From Mycolicibacterium vaccae NBRC 14118 = CIP 105934 (lineage in GTDB: Bacteria; Actinomycetota; Actinomycetes; Mycobacteriales; Mycobacteriaceae), in contig NZ_BCRS01000027.1 in assembly GCF_001552715.1 (NCBI RefSeq), forward strand, positions 1-45,008: a stretch of DNA of 45,008 bases. The letters are read 5' to 3'. Positions within the stretch are counted from its first letter, which is position 1, and every line of letters starts with the position of its first letter. The notes below the pieces were generated by a model, which saw only the letters and a program-made list of their open reading frames with translations, was not told the DNA's origin and ran no database searches. Made by a program: the position numbers and the translations under genes. This document shows, in pieces, positions 10,225 to 20,443 of the stretch.

Positions 10225-11205
10225 ATGACGTTGAAAAGTGTCTCGACGCTCGTGCTCGACAAACTCGCGGTGTTCGAGTTCGGCGTCATCTGCGAGGTGT
10301 TCGGCATCGACCGCTCCGGCGACGGCGTGCCCAACTTCGACTTCAAGGTGTGCGGCCCCGAGGCGGGTAAACCGCTGCGGACCTCGGTCGGCGCCACCCT
10401 CACCCCGGACCACGGTCTCGACGACCTCATCGGCGCCGACCTGGTCGCGATCCCGGCGATCGGTGGGGGCGACTACCTGCCGGAAGCGCTCGAGGCGGTG
10501 CGCCGGGCAGCCGAATCGGGCTCGATCATCCTGACGGTGTGCTCGGGGGCGTTCGTCGCCGGCGCCGCGGGTCTGCTCGACGGGCGTCCGTGCACCACGC
10601 ACTGGATGCACGCCGACGAGCTGGCACGCATGTACCCGACCGCGAAGGTCGACCGCAACGTGCTCTTCGTCGACGACGGCAACCTGATCACCAGCGCGGG
10701 CACCGCGGCGGGTATCGACGCGTGCCTGCACCTGGTGCGCCGGGAGCTCGGCAGCGAGGTGACCAACACGATCGCCCGACGGATGGTGGTGCCGCCGCAG
10801 CGCGACGGCGGGCAGCGCCAGTACATCGAGCAGCCGATCCCGGTGAAGTGTTCGGAGCGGTTCGCGCCGCACCTGGACTGGATCCTGGCCAACCTGGACA
10901 AACCGCACACCGTCACCACGCTGGCGCGCCGCGCCCACATGTCGGGGCGGACCTTTGCCCGCCGCTTCGTCGAGGAGACCGGCCGGACCCCGATGCAGTG
11001 GGTGACCGATCAGCGCGTGCTCTACGCCCGGCGGTTGCTGGAGGAGTCGACGCTGGACGTCGACGAGATCGCCGAGCGGTCCGGGTTCGGCACCGCCACA
11101 CTGCTGCGCCACCATTTCCGGCGCGTCATCGGCGTCACTCCGTCGGACTACCGCAGGCGGTTCAACTCCTCGGACAACGTCGCGCCGGTCGCCGCGCTCG
11201 CCTAG
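10225..11205 (+). CDS. GlxA-family transcriptional regulator (DJ-1/PfpI plus AraC HTH)
   Basis: The 326-residue protein combines an N-terminal class I glutamine amidotransferase-like (DJ-1/PfpI) domain, about residues 5-190, with a C-terminal AraC-type double helix-turn-helix, about 220-315. The first domain includes the nucleophile-elbow-like VCSGAFVAGAAGLLDG. The second includes VTTLARRAHMSGRTFARRF and IAERSGFGTATLLRHHFRR. Such regulators sense small ligands; relatives control glycine betaine, carnitine or nitrogen metabolism, but the ligand here cannot be deduced. The 3' end overlaps the convergent mutY by 4 bases. Confidence 0.92.
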   Translation: MTLKSVSTLVLDKLAVFEFGVICEVFGIDRSGDGVPNFDFKVCGPEAGKPLRTSVGATLTPDHGLDDLIGADLVAIPAIGGGDYLPEALEAVRRAAESGSIILTVCSGAFVAGAAGLLDGRPCTTHWMHADELARMYPTAKVDRNVLFVDDGNLITSAGTAAGIDACLHLVRRELGSEVTNTIARRMVVPPQRDGGQRQYIEQPIPVKCSERFAPHLDWILANLDKPHTVTTLARRAHMSGRTFARRFVEETGRTPMQWVTDQRVLYARRLLEESTLDVDEIAERSGFGTATLLRHHFRRVIGVTPSDYRRRFNSSDNVAPVAALA

Positions 11206-12104
11206 TCGCCGCCCTCGCCGCACAGCGCGAACCGGCCGTCGGCGGTCTGCTCCACCAGGCCGTCGATCAGAAGCGAGTCCAACGCCCGGTCACGCTGGGC
11301 CGTGTCGGTCGTCCACGCGACGTCGAGCTCGGCGCGGTCGACCGGAGAAGCGCTGGCGCGCAACACATCCAGCAACCTTCCCCGCACCTGCCGGTCGGTG
11401 CCGGCGTACTTCTGCGTCCGTTTGGCCGGGCCGGCGCCTGCCGGGAATCCCCGTGACCGCCACGCGCACAGCGGAAGTGGGCAGACGCCGCACCGCGGGG
11501 CGCGTGCGGTGCACACGGTGGCGCCGAGCTCCATGAGCGCCACCGAGAACTGCGGCGCGCCGGAATCCTCGGGCAGCAGTGCCTCGACGTCGGCGAGGTC
11601 GCGCGACGACGGGGATCCGGCGTCGGCGAGTCCGTGCACGGCGCGGGCCACCACTCGGCGAACATTGGTGTCCACCACCGGAACTCGCTGTCCGTAGGCG
11701 AAACACGCCACCGCACGCGCGGTGTAGGCGCCGATGCCGGGGAGCGACAGCAGCGTGTCGACGTCATCGGGCACGACGTCGTCGTGTTCGGCGGCGATCA
11801 CGGTGGCGCACTCGTGCAGCCGCTTGGCCCGCCGCGGGTAGCCCAGCTTCCCCCACGCACGCAGCACCTCGGCCGCGCCGGCGGCCGCGGTCGTCGACGG
11901 CGTCGGCCAGCGGTCGACCCAGGTCAGCCAGATCGGCTCCACGCGGGCCACCGGGGTCTGCTGCAGCATGAACTCACTGACCAGGATCTGCCACGCGGAC
12001 ACCCCGGGCCGACGCCACGGCAGGTCACGCTGCGCGTGCTCATACCACTGGACAAGCTGGTCGGGATCGATCATCGGTCGTGTCTCGGGCAGAATGGCAG
12101 CCAT
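11202..12104 (-). CDS. mutY: A/G-specific adenine DNA glycosylase MutY
   Basis: MutY removes adenine mispaired with 8-oxoguanine in base-excision repair. The protein is about 300 residues (Rv3589 is 304). The HhH-GPD core includes the catalytic Glu in SEFMLQQTPVARV, the helix-hairpin-helix LPGIGAYTARA, and the catalytic Asp in VPVVDTNVRRVVAR. An iron-sulfur cluster site C-x6-C-x2-C-x4-C is visible in CTARAPRCGVCPLPLC. A winged-helix-like C-terminus ends the protein, and the long MutT-like domain of E. coli MutY is absent, as in other mycobacteria. The start at 12104 fits the M. tuberculosis N-terminus (ILPE); an internal ATG at 12074 is an alternative. The 12104 start codon shares the CATG palindrome with the divergent canB start. 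Confidence 0.93.
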   Translation of the reverse strand: MAAILPETRPMIDPDQLVQWYEHAQRDLPWRRPGVSAWQILVSEFMLQQTPVARVEPIWLTWVDRWPTPSTTAAAGAAEVLRAWGKLGYPRRAKRLHECATVIAAEHDDVVPDDVDTLLSLPGIGAYTARAVACFAYGQRVPVVDTNVRRVVARAVHGLADAGSPSSRDLADVEALLPEDSGAPQFSVALMELGATVCTARAPRCGVCPLPLCAWRSRGFPAGAGPAKRTQKYAGTDRQVRGRLLDVLRASASPVDRAELDVAWTTDTAQRDRALDSLLIDGLVEQTADGRFALCGEGGD

Positions 12105-12723
12105 GCCGAACTCGAGCCCGTTGACCGCATGGAAAGCACTCAAAGAGGGTAACGAGCGTTTCGTGGCCGGGAAGGCGCTGCATCCCAGCCAGAGCATCGA
12201 ACACCGCGCCAGCCTCACGTCGGCGCAGAAACCGACCGCGGTGGTCTTCGGTTGCGGTGACAGCCGGGTCGCCGCCGAGATCCTGTTCGATCAGGGCCTG
12301 GGCGACATGTTCGTGGTGCGCACCGCCGGCCACGTGATCGACTCGGCGGTGCTGGGCTCGATCGAGTACGCCGTCACGGTACTGAATGTGCCGCTGATCG
12401 TGGTGCTCGGGCACGACAGCTGCGGGGCGGTCAAGGCGGCGCTGGGAGCGATCGACGACGGCGACGTCCCAGGCGGCTATGTGCGGGACGTGGTCGAGCG
12501 GGTCATGCCGTCGATCCTGGCGGCCCGCCGCGACGGTCTGAACCGGATCGACGAGTTCGAGGCACGGCACGTGACCGAGACCGGTAAGCAGTTGCTGAGC
12601 CGGTCGAAGGCGATCCACGACGCGGTGGACAGCGGTGCGTTGGCGATTGCCGGCGTGACCTACCACCTCGCCGACGGCCAGGTGGTATTGCGCGACCATA
12701 TCGGTGACATCGGCGAAGCCTGA
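12103..12723 (+). CDS. canB: Beta-carbonic anhydrase
   Basis: This enzyme interconverts CO2 and bicarbonate. It is 206 residues, matching Rv3588c (CanB). The zinc ligands and catalytic dyad are all in place: C51, D53, R55 (GCGDSRVAAE) and H104, C107 (GHDSCGA). The start is the ATG at 12103, which gives MPNSSPLTAWKALKEGN. CAGAAT at 12090-12095 ends 7 bases before it and could be a weak -10 for a leaderless message. It is divergent from mutY with overlapping start codons. Confidence 0.96.
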   Translation: MPNSSPLTAWKALKEGNERFVAGKALHPSQSIEHRASLTSAQKPTAVVFGCGDSRVAAEILFDQGLGDMFVVRTAGHVIDSAVLGSIEYAVTVLNVPLIVVLGHDSCGAVKAALGAIDDGDVPGGYVRDVVERVMPSILAARRDGLNRIDEFEARHVTETGKQLLSRSKAIHDAVDSGALAIAGVTYHLADGQVVLRDHIGDIGEA

Positions 12724-12769
12724 GGGCGACACGCCGGGCAGCGTCGGACAACGCGGCGTGACCTGGCCT

Positions 12770-12775
12770 TACCGT
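12770..12775 (+). promoter_or_regulatory. Leaderless -10 element of the proline-rich membrane protein gene
   Basis: TACCGT ends 6 bases before GTG 12782. This supports that GTG over an ATG at 12704 lying inside canB. Confidence 0.45.
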
Positions 12776-12781
12776 GATCTC

Positions 12782-13552
12782 GTGCTGGATCTAGAACCAC
12801 ATGGGCCGCTGCCCAGGCAGATTTACTGGCGTCGCAGGGCGCTCGCCCTCGGCATCGCCGTGCTGGTCATCGGCATCGTCGCGGCCGTGGTCTCCGTCGT
12901 CGTGTTGAACAGCACGAGTTCCGAACAGCCGACTGCCAACGAATCGTCCTCGGCGTCGGCCGAGGACGCCCCGCCGCCGCTGCCGGGCGAGGATCCCGCC
13001 GTCAAGTCGCCGATCCAGCCACCGGCGCAGCAGGCGCCGCCGCCCACCCCGACGCCGACGGCGGCGGTGGTGCCGCCGCCGATCCTCAAAGAGGGCGACG
13101 ACTGCCCGGACTCCACGCTCGCGGTCAAAGGCATCACCAACCAGCCCCAGTACGTGGTCGGCGATCAGCCGAAGTTCACCATGGTGGTGACCAACATCGG
13201 CCTGGTCGCGTGCCAGCGCGATGTGGGAGCGGCGGTGCTCGCGGCCTACGTGTACTCCCTGGACAACCAGCGACTGTGGTCGAATCTGGACTGCGCGCCG
13301 TCCAACGAGACGCTGATCAAGACCTTCCAGCCGGGCGAGCAGGTGACCACCGAGGTGACCTGGACCGGAATGGGTTCGGCCCCGAACTGCCCGCTGCCGC
13401 GGCAGCCGATCGGGCCGGGCACCTACAACCTGGTGGTCCAGCTGGGCAATCTGAGATCGGCGACGGTGCCGTTCATCCTTGCCCAGCCCGCTGCCGCCCC
13501 GGGCGACCTTCCGCCGCAGGGACCCGGGCAGCCGCCCGGACCCATCGGCTGA
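12782..13552 (+). CDS. Membrane-anchored proline-rich exported protein (Rv3587c-like)
   Basis: The protein has about 256 residues. A short cytoplasmic N-terminus (LEPHGPLPRQIYWRRR) is followed by one transmembrane helix near residues 22-45. A long Ser/Pro/Ala-rich low-complexity linker (about 46-105) leads to an extracytoplasmic beta-rich domain (KEGDDCPDSTLAVKG to about 235) with at least four cysteines that could form disulfides. A Pro/Gly tail ends it. The N-terminal motif and location between canB and disA match Rv3587c. Its function is unknown; cell-envelope association is inferred from topology. It converges on disA with a one-base gap. Confidence 0.82.
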   Translation: MLDLEPHGPLPRQIYWRRRALALGIAVLVIGIVAAVVSVVVLNSTSSEQPTANESSSASAEDAPPPLPGEDPAVKSPIQPPAQQAPPPTPTPTAAVVPPPILKEGDDCPDSTLAVKGITNQPQYVVGDQPKFTMVVTNIGLVACQRDVGAAVLAAYVYSLDNQRLWSNLDCAPSNETLIKTFQPGEQVTTEVTWTGMGSAPNCPLPRQPIGPGTYNLVVQLGNLRSATVPFILAQPAAAPGDLPPQGPGQPPGPIG

Positions 13553-13553
13553 G

Positions 13554-14675
13554 TCAGGCCAGCCGGTCGGCGATCGTCGATTCGGCCAGCTGGGACAGGC
13601 CCTCCCTGATGTGGCGCGCCCACATCGAGCCGATGCCGTCCACCGACTGCAGGTCGCTGGCGCTCGCGGCCAGCAGGCCCTGCAGGGAGCCGAAGTTGCG
13701 CACCAGCAGGTCGACGTGGGCGAACTGCAGCCGGGGGATACCCGCCATCGCCCGGTAGCCGCGTGAGCTCATCGCCGAGTCCTGCGCCTCGGCGGTCGAC
13801 GGATAGCCGAACACCCGGGCCAGGGTGGTGAAGTCCAGCAATTCGCTGTCCGACAGCGCGTCGAGCTCTTCCAGCGTCGCGGTCACCTGCGCGGCCGTGG
13901 GCGGGTCGGGGTTGGCGTGGTAGTCGCGCACGATCAACTCGCGGTCGGTGTCGTTGTCGCCGACGAGTTCGTCGAGCTGCAGCTTGAGCTGCCGCCCGTC
14001 GGTGCCGAGCTCGACGACGTCGGAGTCGATCTCCAGGCTGATCCGGCGCACCATCTCCAGCCGCTGCACCACGGTCATCACGTCGCGCAGCGTCACGAAG
14101 TCCTCGATCTCCGCCGTCGACAGCTGCCTGCTGACCTCGTCGAGCCGGGTCTTGTAGCGCTCGAGGGTGTCGATGGTCTGATTGGCCCGGGACAGGATCG
14201 TCGCCGACTCGGGCACCACGTGACGCTCGCCGGCGACGTACACGGTCACGATGCTCATCGAGTGGCTCACCGAGATCACCGGGTAGCCGGTCTGGATGGC
14301 GGTCCGCTCGGCCGACCGGTGCCTGGTGCCGGACTCTTCGGTGGGGATCGACGGATCGGGCACCAGCTGCACGTTCGCGCGCAGGATCCGGCTGCCGTCG
14401 CTGGACAGCACCACCGCGCCGTCCATCTTCGACAGCTCGCGCAGCCGCGTCGGTGCGTAGCGGACGTCCAGCGAGAATCCGCCGTCGCAGATCGCCTCGA
14501 CGCTGTCGTCGTAGCCGATGACGATCAGCGCGCCGGTCCGGCCGCGCAGGATGCGTTCAAGGCCGTCGCGCAGCGGGGTCCCGGGAGCCAGCCGGGCGAT
14601 CGTCTCCCGCAGCGTCGGGCGCGCCAGCGGCACGACCGTGCGCGCAGCCCGGGCTGTCGTCGACTTCACGGCCAC
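13554..14675 (-). CDS. disA: Diadenylate cyclase DisA
   Basis: DisA makes cyclic di-AMP from two ATP and scans DNA for branched structures. At 373 residues it is full length. The N-terminal DAC domain holds the DGA motif (D85-G86-A87) and the RHR motif (R118-H119-R120, within [10 protein letters not shown]), both needed for catalysis. A helical linker and a C-terminal helix-hairpin-helix DNA-binding domain ([19 protein letters not shown]) follow. The start is GTG 14675 with GGAG about 6 bases upstream. It lies downstream of radA in the same orientation; RadA is known to interact with DisA and modulate its activity. The 56-base radA-disA gap contains three tandem 15-base repeats that carry this ribosome-binding sequence. 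Confidence 0.97.
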   Translation of the reverse strand: MAVKSTTARAARTVVPLARPTLRETIARLAPGTPLRDGLERILRGRTGALIVIGYDDSVEAICDGGFSLDVRYAPTRLRELSKMDGAVVLSSDGSRILRANVQLVPDPSIPTEESGTRHRSAERTAIQTGYPVISVSHSMSIVTVYVAGERHVVPESATILSRANQTIDTLERYKTRLDEVSRQLSTAEIEDFVTLRDVMTVVQRLEMVRRISLEIDSDVVELGTDGRQLKLQLDELVGDNDTDRELIVRDYHANPDPPTAAQVTATLEELDALSDSELLDFTTLARVFGYPSTAEAQDSAMSSRGYRAMAGIPRLQFAHVDLLVRNFGSLQGLLAASASDLQSVDGIGSMWARHIREGLSQLAESTIADRLA

Positions 14676-14680
14676 ATTGT

Positions 14681-14725
14681 CTCCACGTCTGCAGTCTCCA
14701 CGTCTGCGGTCCCCACGTCCGCGCT
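14681..14725. repeat. Three tandem 15-base repeats between radA and disA
   Basis: Copies at 14681-14695 and 14696-14710 differ by one base (CTCCACGTCTGCAGT, CTCCACGTCTGCGGT). A third at 14711-14725 is more diverged (CCCCACGTCCGCGCT). Read on the coding (minus) strand, each carries a GTGGAG or GTGGGG block. The copy nearest disA supplies its ribosome-binding site. The copy number of such repeats often varies between strains. Confidence 0.75.
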
Positions 14726-14731
14726 GGGCTG

Positions 14732-16120
14732 TCAGTTCGCGCCATTCTGGCTGATCCGCCGCAACACCTGCAACGCCGAGGTGATGTTGTCGGCCGACAG
14801 CACCTGCAGCCCGGCCGGTGCTGACGCCACCCCGGACGGGACGACCGCGCAGGTGAACCCGAGCCTGGCCGCCTCGGCCAGCCTGCGGTCCATGCCCGTC
14901 ACCCGGCGCAGATCCCCGGCCAGGCCGACCTCACCGATCGCGATCGCGGTGGTGGGCAGCGCGAGATCGGTGTAGGCCGACGCGATCGCCAGGGCCACGG
15001 CCAGGTCCGACGACGAATCGGTCAGCCGCATGCCGCCGACGGTGGACAGGTAGATGTCGTTCGTGCCGACCGGCAGCCGCGCACGCTTCTCCAGCACCGC
15101 GGTGATCATCGCCGCGCGGGAGGAGTCGATGCCGCTGACGGCGCGACGGGGGCTGCCGCTGGCCGGCGCGCCGATGAGCGCCTGAACCTCCCCGATCATC
15201 GGGCGCTTGCCATCGAGGGTGACGGTGACCGCGGTGCCCGAGACCGGCTTGGGCCGCTGGTCGAGGAACAGCCCGGACGGGTCGGACACGCACTCGATCC
15301 CGTTGTCGTGCAACAGGAAACATCCGACCTCATCGGCGGCGCCGAACCGGTTCTTGACGCCGCGCACCATGCGCAGCGCCGACGAGCGGTCGCCCTCGAA
15401 GTGCAGGACTACGTCGACCAGGTGTTCCAGCGAGCGCGGCCCGGCGATCGCTCCGTCCTTGGTGACGTGCCCGACGAGCAGCATGGCGACCCCGGTGGTC
15501 TTGGCCGTCATGGTCAGCGCGGTGGTGACGGCGCGGACCTGGGTGACCCCGCCGGTCACGCCGTCGGCCTCGGTGGTCGACATGGTCTGCACGGAGTCCA
15601 CGACCACCAGGCTGGGTTGCACGACGTCGATGTGGCCGAGCGCGGTCTGCAGGTCGGACTCGGCGGCCAGGTACACCTCGTCGTGGGTGCAGCCGGTGCG
15701 CTCGGCGCGCAATCTGATCTGCCCGGCCGACTCCTCACCCGACAGGTACAGCGCCCGGCGGCCGGTCGACGCCCAGCGGTGGGCGACTTCCAGCAGCAGG
15801 GTCGATTTGCCGACTCCGGGATCTCCGGCGAGCAGGGTCACCGAGCCGGGGACCACGCCGCCGCCCAGCACCCGGTCGAGCTCGCTGATGCCGGTGTGGA
15901 AATGCCGGGTGGTGCCCGGGTCGATCGAGCTGATCGGCACTGCAGGGGAGGCCGGAGCGACCGGACGCCGGGCCGCGGAACCGCCGACTGCGCTCAGCGC
16001 CACCTCGTTGACCGTGCCCCAGGTGCCGCATTCCGGGCATCGGCCCACCCATTTGGGGGTGACGTGATGGCACTCCGAACAACGGTATTGCGAACGTACT
16101 TTCGAATTTGTCCGGGCCAC
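14732..16120 (-). CDS. radA: DNA repair protein RadA (Sms)
   Basis: This RecA-like ATPase drives branch migration in recombination. At 462 residues it is of normal length. It has an N-terminal C4 zinc finger (C14, C17, C28, C31), Walker [10 protein letters not shown] around residues 99-107, and the RadA-specific KNRFG motif followed by GAADEVG. The C-terminal Lon-S16-like domain contains the [16 protein letters not shown] segment. The start is GTG 16120, preceded on the coding strand by TACGGT with 6 bases spacing and no Shine-Dalgarno. It is upstream of disA and downstream of lpqE, all on the minus strand, matching the M. tuberculosis lpqE-radA-disA cluster. Confidence 0.97.
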   Translation of the reverse strand: MARTNSKVRSQYRCSECHHVTPKWVGRCPECGTWGTVNEVALSAVGGSAARRPVAPASPAVPISSIDPGTTRHFHTGISELDRVLGGGVVPGSVTLLAGDPGVGKSTLLLEVAHRWASTGRRALYLSGEESAGQIRLRAERTGCTHDEVYLAAESDLQTALGHIDVVQPSLVVVDSVQTMSTTEADGVTGGVTQVRAVTTALTMTAKTTGVAMLLVGHVTKDGAIAGPRSLEHLVDVVLHFEGDRSSALRMVRGVKNRFGAADEVGCFLLHDNGIECVSDPSGLFLDQRPKPVSGTAVTVTLDGKRPMIGEVQALIGAPASGSPRRAVSGIDSSRAAMITAVLEKRARLPVGTNDIYLSTVGGMRLTDSSSDLAVALAIASAYTDLALPTTAIAIGEVGLAGDLRRVTGMDRRLAEAARLGFTCAVVPSGVASAPAGLQVLSADNITSALQVLRRISQNGAN

Positions 16121-16126
16121 GCGCTG

Positions 16127-16132
16127 ACCGTA
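16127..16132 (-). promoter_or_regulatory. Leaderless -10 element of radA
   Basis: TACGGT on the minus strand ends 6 bases before GTG 16120. This implies that radA has its own leaderless promoter in the 62-base gap after lpqE. Confidence 0.45.
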
Positions 16133-16182
16133 ACCGCCGGCACCGACAGAACGCCGACGGCACGCGAACGTGTCGTGACGGG

Positions 16183-16767
16183 CTAGTGCCCGCCGCCACC
16201 ACCGTGGCCGGCCGAACTGCCGGCCTCTTCCCGGCGCGGGCTCTCACCGGCCGAGATCGGCACCGGGACCGTGGCCTGGCCGGCCTTCTGGAACGTGAAC
16301 GTGAAGTCGTACGTGAGCCCGTTGGTGATCGGCTTGTTCAGCTCGACCTTGGCCTCGGCGGCGTCGGCTGGCTCGACGCTCTCCAGCGCCGCGACCTGGC
16401 CGTCGGGTGCGCCGACCAACAGGGAGCCGTTCACCGGCAGGTCGCCGCCACCGGTCAGCGTCACCTCGCCGATGTCGGAGGTGATCGACACCAGCTTGTC
16501 GGCGATGTCGGGCGAGTTGTTCGCCGCGACGAAGAGCAACTCGACCTCGGTGCCGGGCTGCACATAGTCGGTTGTTTGCTCGGCACGCAGGTGGACATTG
16601 CGCAGCGCGATGTTCCCGACGTTGCCGCTCGTGCCGTTGACCGCCGGCTCCTGGGTGGCGGTCTGGGACACCTGCCCGGCGCTGCAGCCGCTGAGCACGA
16701 CCGACGCGGCCACACCGCAAGTCGCCAGCGCGGCGACGACAGAAGAGGGCCGTTTGAAGGGGTTCAC
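16183..16767 (-). CDS. lpqE: Lipoprotein LpqE
   Basis: This exported lipoprotein of 194 residues matches the M. tuberculosis LpqE position upstream of radA. The signal peptide ([21 protein letters not shown] onward) ends in the lipobox VLSGC. The mature part is an Ig-like beta domain (about residues 45-175) with a [21 protein letters not shown] segment. The C-terminus is a Gly/His tail (GHGGGGGH) that could bind metal. The start is GTG 16767 with GGAGG 8 bases upstream; the longer ATG form at 16812 would push the signal peptide inside. No enzymatic function is known to me. Confidence 0.9.
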   Translation of the reverse strand: MNPFKRPSSVVAALATCGVAASVVLSGCSAGQVSQTATQEPAVNGTSGNVGNIALRNVHLRAEQTTDYVQPGTEVELLFVAANNSPDIADKLVSITSDIGEVTLTGGGDLPVNGSLLVGAPDGQVAALESVEPADAAEAKVELNKPITNGLTYDFTFTFQKAGQATVPVPISAGESPRREEAGSSAGHGGGGGH

Positions 16768-16958
16768 TGGGGGCCTCCTGCTTAGCCGGCGGAGACGTTT
16801 CCCGCCGGGCACCGTGGTTCGACTATGCAGAGTAGTAGGTGATCATCCGGCGCGGTAGCCGAGGTCGGGACGCGCCCGGGAACACCGCTGGACGGGCCCC
16901 GACGATGCACGGATTCGTTGTGGTGTCAACCCCTAGTACATACCTTCCGTGCCCCTGA

Positions 16959-17515
<557 letters not shown>

Positions 17516-17516
<1 letters not shown>

Positions 17517-17533
17517 CCGCACCTCGATGCGGC
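17516..17533. repeat. Perfect hairpin at the carD-ispF junction
   Basis: GCCGCA (17516-17521) and TGCGGC (17528-17533) form a 6-base stem with a CCTCGA loop that spans almost the whole 18-base gap. It begins at the last base of the carD stop and ends one base before the ispF GTG, so in RNA it could dampen ispF initiation or mark a deletion junction. Confidence 0.55.
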
Positions 17534-17534
17534 T

Positions 17535-18047
17535 GTGACACTTCCGGGTATCCGCGTCGGGCTCGGTACCGACGTACATCCCATCGAAGCCGGTCGTCCG
17601 TGCTGGTTGCTGTGTCTGCGATTCGATGACGCAGACGGCTGCGCCGGCCACTCGGACGGCGACGTGGCCGCCCATGCTCTCTGCGACGCGTTGTTGTCTG
17701 CAGCGGGCATGGGCGACATCGGCGAGGTGTTCGGCACCGGCCTGCCGCAATGGCGGGGTGTCAGTGGTGCCGAAATGTTGCGGCACGTGAATTCCATGCT
17801 GGTCTCCAATGGCCTGCGCGTCGGCAACGCCGTCGTGCAGGTCATCGGGAACCGGCCCAAGGTCGGTCCCCGGCGCGCAGAGGCGCAGGCCGTGCTGTCC
17901 GAGCTGCTCGGCGCCCCGGTGTCGGTGTCGGCGACCACGACCGACGGCCTGGGTCTGACCGGGCGCGGCGAGGGGCTGGCCGCGATGGCGACGGCACTTG
18001 TGGTCACCGACGAGCGCTCGCGCGAGGAGTCGGTTCAGCAGCGATGA
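17535..18047 (+). CDS. ispF: 2-C-methyl-D-erythritol 2,4-cyclodiphosphate synthase IspF
   Basis: IspF cyclises CDP-ME 2-phosphate in the MEP isoprenoid pathway. It has 170 residues, slightly longer than E. coli IspF. Zinc ligands are D13 and H15 ([10 protein letters not shown]) and H47 (in [16 protein letters not shown]). The C-terminal [18 protein letters not shown] block for CDP binding is intact. The start is GTG 17535, 18 bases after carD. The pathway partner ispD, which usually stands between carD and ispF, is not here. Confidence 0.96.
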   Translation: MTLPGIRVGLGTDVHPIEAGRPCWLLCLRFDDADGCAGHSDGDVAAHALCDALLSAAGMGDIGEVFGTGLPQWRGVSGAEMLRHVNSMLVSNGLRVGNAVVQVIGNRPKVGPRRAEAQAVLSELLGAPVSVSATTTDGLGLTGRGEGLAAMATALVVTDERSREESVQQR

Positions 18048-18069
18048 GGGTTCTGGCTGATCGGGCCGG

Positions 18070-18075
18070 TAAGCT
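18070..18075 (+). promoter_or_regulatory. Leaderless -10 element of cysS
   Basis: TAAGCT ends 8 bases before GTG 18084 with no Shine-Dalgarno. The block TAAGCTGGCCGGTCGTGAC is identical to that of lysS at 17 of 19 positions. Confidence 0.5.
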
Positions 18076-18083
18076 GGCCGGTC

Positions 18084-19499
18084 GTGACCGAAAGCCCCGC
18101 AGCTGTCATGCGGCTCTATGACACTTTGTCTGGCGGTGTGCGCGATTTCGCGCCGCTGCGGCCCGGCCACGTGTCCATCTATCTGTGCGGCGCGACGGTG
18201 CAGGGTCTGCCCCACATCGGGCATGTCCGCAGTGGTGTCGCGTTCGACGTGCTGCGGCGCTGGCTGACCGCCAAAGGCTTCGACGTGGCCTTCATCCGCA
18301 ACGTCACCGACATCGACGACAAGATCCTGAACAAGGCCGCCGACGCGGGACGTCCCTGGTGGGAGTGGGCGGCCACCTACGAGCGGGCGTTCACCGCCGC
18401 CTACGACGCGCTGGGCGTGCTGCCGCCGTCGGCCGAGCCGCGAGCGACCGGGCACATCACGCAGATGGTGGAGCTGATCGAGCGGCTCATCGAGCGTGGG
18501 CACGCCTACACCGGGGCCGGGGACGTCTACTTCGACGTCTCGACGCTGTCCGCGTACGGCAAGCTGTCGGGCCACAAGATCGACGACGTCCATCAGGGCG
18601 AGGGCGTGGCCACCGGCAAGCGGGACCAGCGCGACTTCACGTTGTGGAAGGGTGCCAAGCCCGGAGAGCCGTCCTGGCCGACTCCGTGGGGGCGGGGAAG
18701 ACCCGGCTGGCACACCGAGTGCGTCGCGATGTGCGAGACCTATCTCGGCCCCGAGTTCGACATCCATGCCGGCGGCATGGACTTGGTTTTCCCGCACCAC
18801 GAGAACGAGATGGCGCAGGCGGAGGCGGCCGGTGACGGGTTCGCCCGGTTCTGGATGCACAACGGCTGGGTCACCATGGGCGGCGAGAAAATGAGCAAGT
18901 CGCTGGGCAATGTTCTCGCGATACCTGCTGTGCTGCAACGGGTTCGGGCTGCTGAGCTGCGCTATTACCTGGGCAGTGCGCATTACCGGTCCATGCTGGA
19001 GTTCTCCGAGACGGCGCTGCAGGACGCGGCGAGGGCCTACGCCGGCATCGAGGACTTCCTGCACCGGGTCCGCACCCGGGTGGGTGCGGTGGTGCCGGGT
19101 GAGTGGACGCCGAAGTTCGGCGCCGCTCTTGACGACGACCTCGCCGTGCCGATGGCGCTGGCCGAGGTGCACGCCGTGCGGGCCGAGGGCAACCGGGCGC
19201 TGGACGCCGGTGACCACGACACCGCACTGGCGCACGCGATGTCGATCCGGGCGATGATGGGCATCCTGGGTGCCGACCCGCTCGACGAGCGCTGGGAGTC
19301 ACGTGACGAGACCTCGGCGGCGCTCGCGGCGGTCGACGTGCTCGTGCGGGCCGAGGTGCGACGCCGCGAGGAGGCCAGGGCCTGCCGGGACTGGGCCGAG
19401 GCCGATGCCATCCGGGACCGCCTCAAGGCGGCCGGTATCGAGGTGACCGACACCGCCGACGGTCCCCAGTGGTCACTTCTGGACGGGACGGACAAGTAA
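18084..19499 (+). CDS. cysS: Cysteinyl-tRNA synthetase
   Basis: This class I synthetase charges tRNA-Cys. It is 471 residues. The HIGH motif is at 44-47 ([10 protein letters not shown]) and KMSKS at 269-273. Zinc ligands expected of the family are visible: C35 in YLCGATVQ, a second Cys in TECVAMCE, and the HHENE block. The C-terminal anticodon-binding helices end near WSLLDG. The start is GTG 18084 with a leaderless-type -10 upstream. The stop overlaps the rlmB start (TAATG). Confidence 0.97.
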   Translation: MTESPAAVMRLYDTLSGGVRDFAPLRPGHVSIYLCGATVQGLPHIGHVRSGVAFDVLRRWLTAKGFDVAFIRNVTDIDDKILNKAADAGRPWWEWAATYERAFTAAYDALGVLPPSAEPRATGHITQMVELIERLIERGHAYTGAGDVYFDVSTLSAYGKLSGHKIDDVHQGEGVATGKRDQRDFTLWKGAKPGEPSWPTPWGRGRPGWHTECVAMCETYLGPEFDIHAGGMDLVFPHHENEMAQAEAAGDGFARFWMHNGWVTMGGEKMSKSLGNVLAIPAVLQRVRAAELRYYLGSAHYRSMLEFSETALQDAARAYAGIEDFLHRVRTRVGAVVPGEWTPKFGAALDDDLAVPMALAEVHAVRAEGNRALDAGDHDTALAHAMSIRAMMGILGADPLDERWESRDETSAALAAVDVLVRAEVRRREEARACRDWAEADAIRDRLKAAGIEVTDTADGPQWSLLDGTDK

Positions 19500-20443
19500 T
19501 GGCGGGTAATTCACAGCGTCGCGGTGCGGTGCGTAAGGCCGGAACCAAGAAGGGGCCGACCATCGGGTCCGGCGGGGTCCGGCGGCGCGGTCTGGAAGGC
19601 CGCGGCGCGACGCCGCCTGCGCACGAGCGGCCGCATCACCCTGCGGGCAAGCGCGCCGCCAAGGCGGCGCGCCAAGCGCAGGGCAGGCACAAGAAGACCG
19701 ACGACACCGAGATCGTCCTCGGGCGTAACCCGGTGGTGGAGTGCCTGCGCGCCGGGGTGCCCGCCACCGCGCTGTACGTGGCGCTGGGCACCGACTCCGA
19801 CGAGCGTCTCACCGAGTCGGTGCAGATGGCTGCAGACAGAGGCATCTCGATTCTTGAGGTGCCCCGTCACGACCTGGACCGGATCGCGGCCAACGGCCTG
19901 CATCAGGGCATCGCGCTGCAGGTGCCGCCCTACAACTACGCGCACCCCGACGATCTGCTTCGCGACGCGAAATCGGATGCGGCCCCGGCACTTCTGGTCG
20001 CACTCGACAACATCTCCGATCCGCGCAACCTCGGTGCGATCGTCCGTTCGGTCTCCGCATTCGGCGGCCACGGCGTCGTGCTGCCACAGCGCAGGTCGGC
20101 GTCTGTCACCGCTGTCGCGTGGCGGACCAGCGCGGGTGCTGCAGCCAGGACGCCCGTGGCGCGGGCGACCAACCTCAACCGCACGCTGAAGCAGTACGCC
20201 GACGCGGGACTGCAGGTCGTCGGACTCGACGCCGACGGTGACACCACGATCGACGAGATCGACGGGTTGAGTCCGACCATCGTGGTGGTCGGTTCGGAAG
20301 GCAAGGGCCTGTCGCGCCTGGTGCGGGAGAACTGCGATCGCATCGTGTCCATCCCGATGGCAGGCCCCACCGAGTCGCTGAACGCCTCGGTGGCAGCCGG
20401 AGTCGTGCTCGCCGAGATCGCCCGGCAGCGCCGCCTGAACTAG
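19499..20443 (+). CDS. rlmB: TrmH/RlmB-family 23S rRNA 2'-O-methyltransferase
   Basis: This 314-residue SPOUT methyltransferase has a basic, disordered N-terminus (about residues 1-70). A substrate-binding domain ([16 protein letters not shown]) and the knotted catalytic domain follow. The three SPOUT motifs are seen: [26 protein letters not shown], and [20 protein letters not shown]. The substrate is most likely 23S rRNA Gm2251-type, by family. The ATG at 19499 overlaps the cysS stop, so translation is coupled. The 3' end shares a CTAG with the stop of the convergent ArsB-type gene. Confidence 0.92.
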   Translation: MAGNSQRRGAVRKAGTKKGPTIGSGGVRRRGLEGRGATPPAHERPHHPAGKRAAKAARQAQGRHKKTDDTEIVLGRNPVVECLRAGVPATALYVALGTDSDERLTESVQMAADRGISILEVPRHDLDRIAANGLHQGIALQVPPYNYAHPDDLLRDAKSDAAPALLVALDNISDPRNLGAIVRSVSAFGGHGVVLPQRRSASVTAVAWRTSAGAAARTPVARATNLNRTLKQYADAGLQVVGLDADGDTTIDEIDGLSPTIVVVGSEGKGLSRLVRENCDRIVSIPMAGPTESLNASVAAGVVLAEIARQRRLN

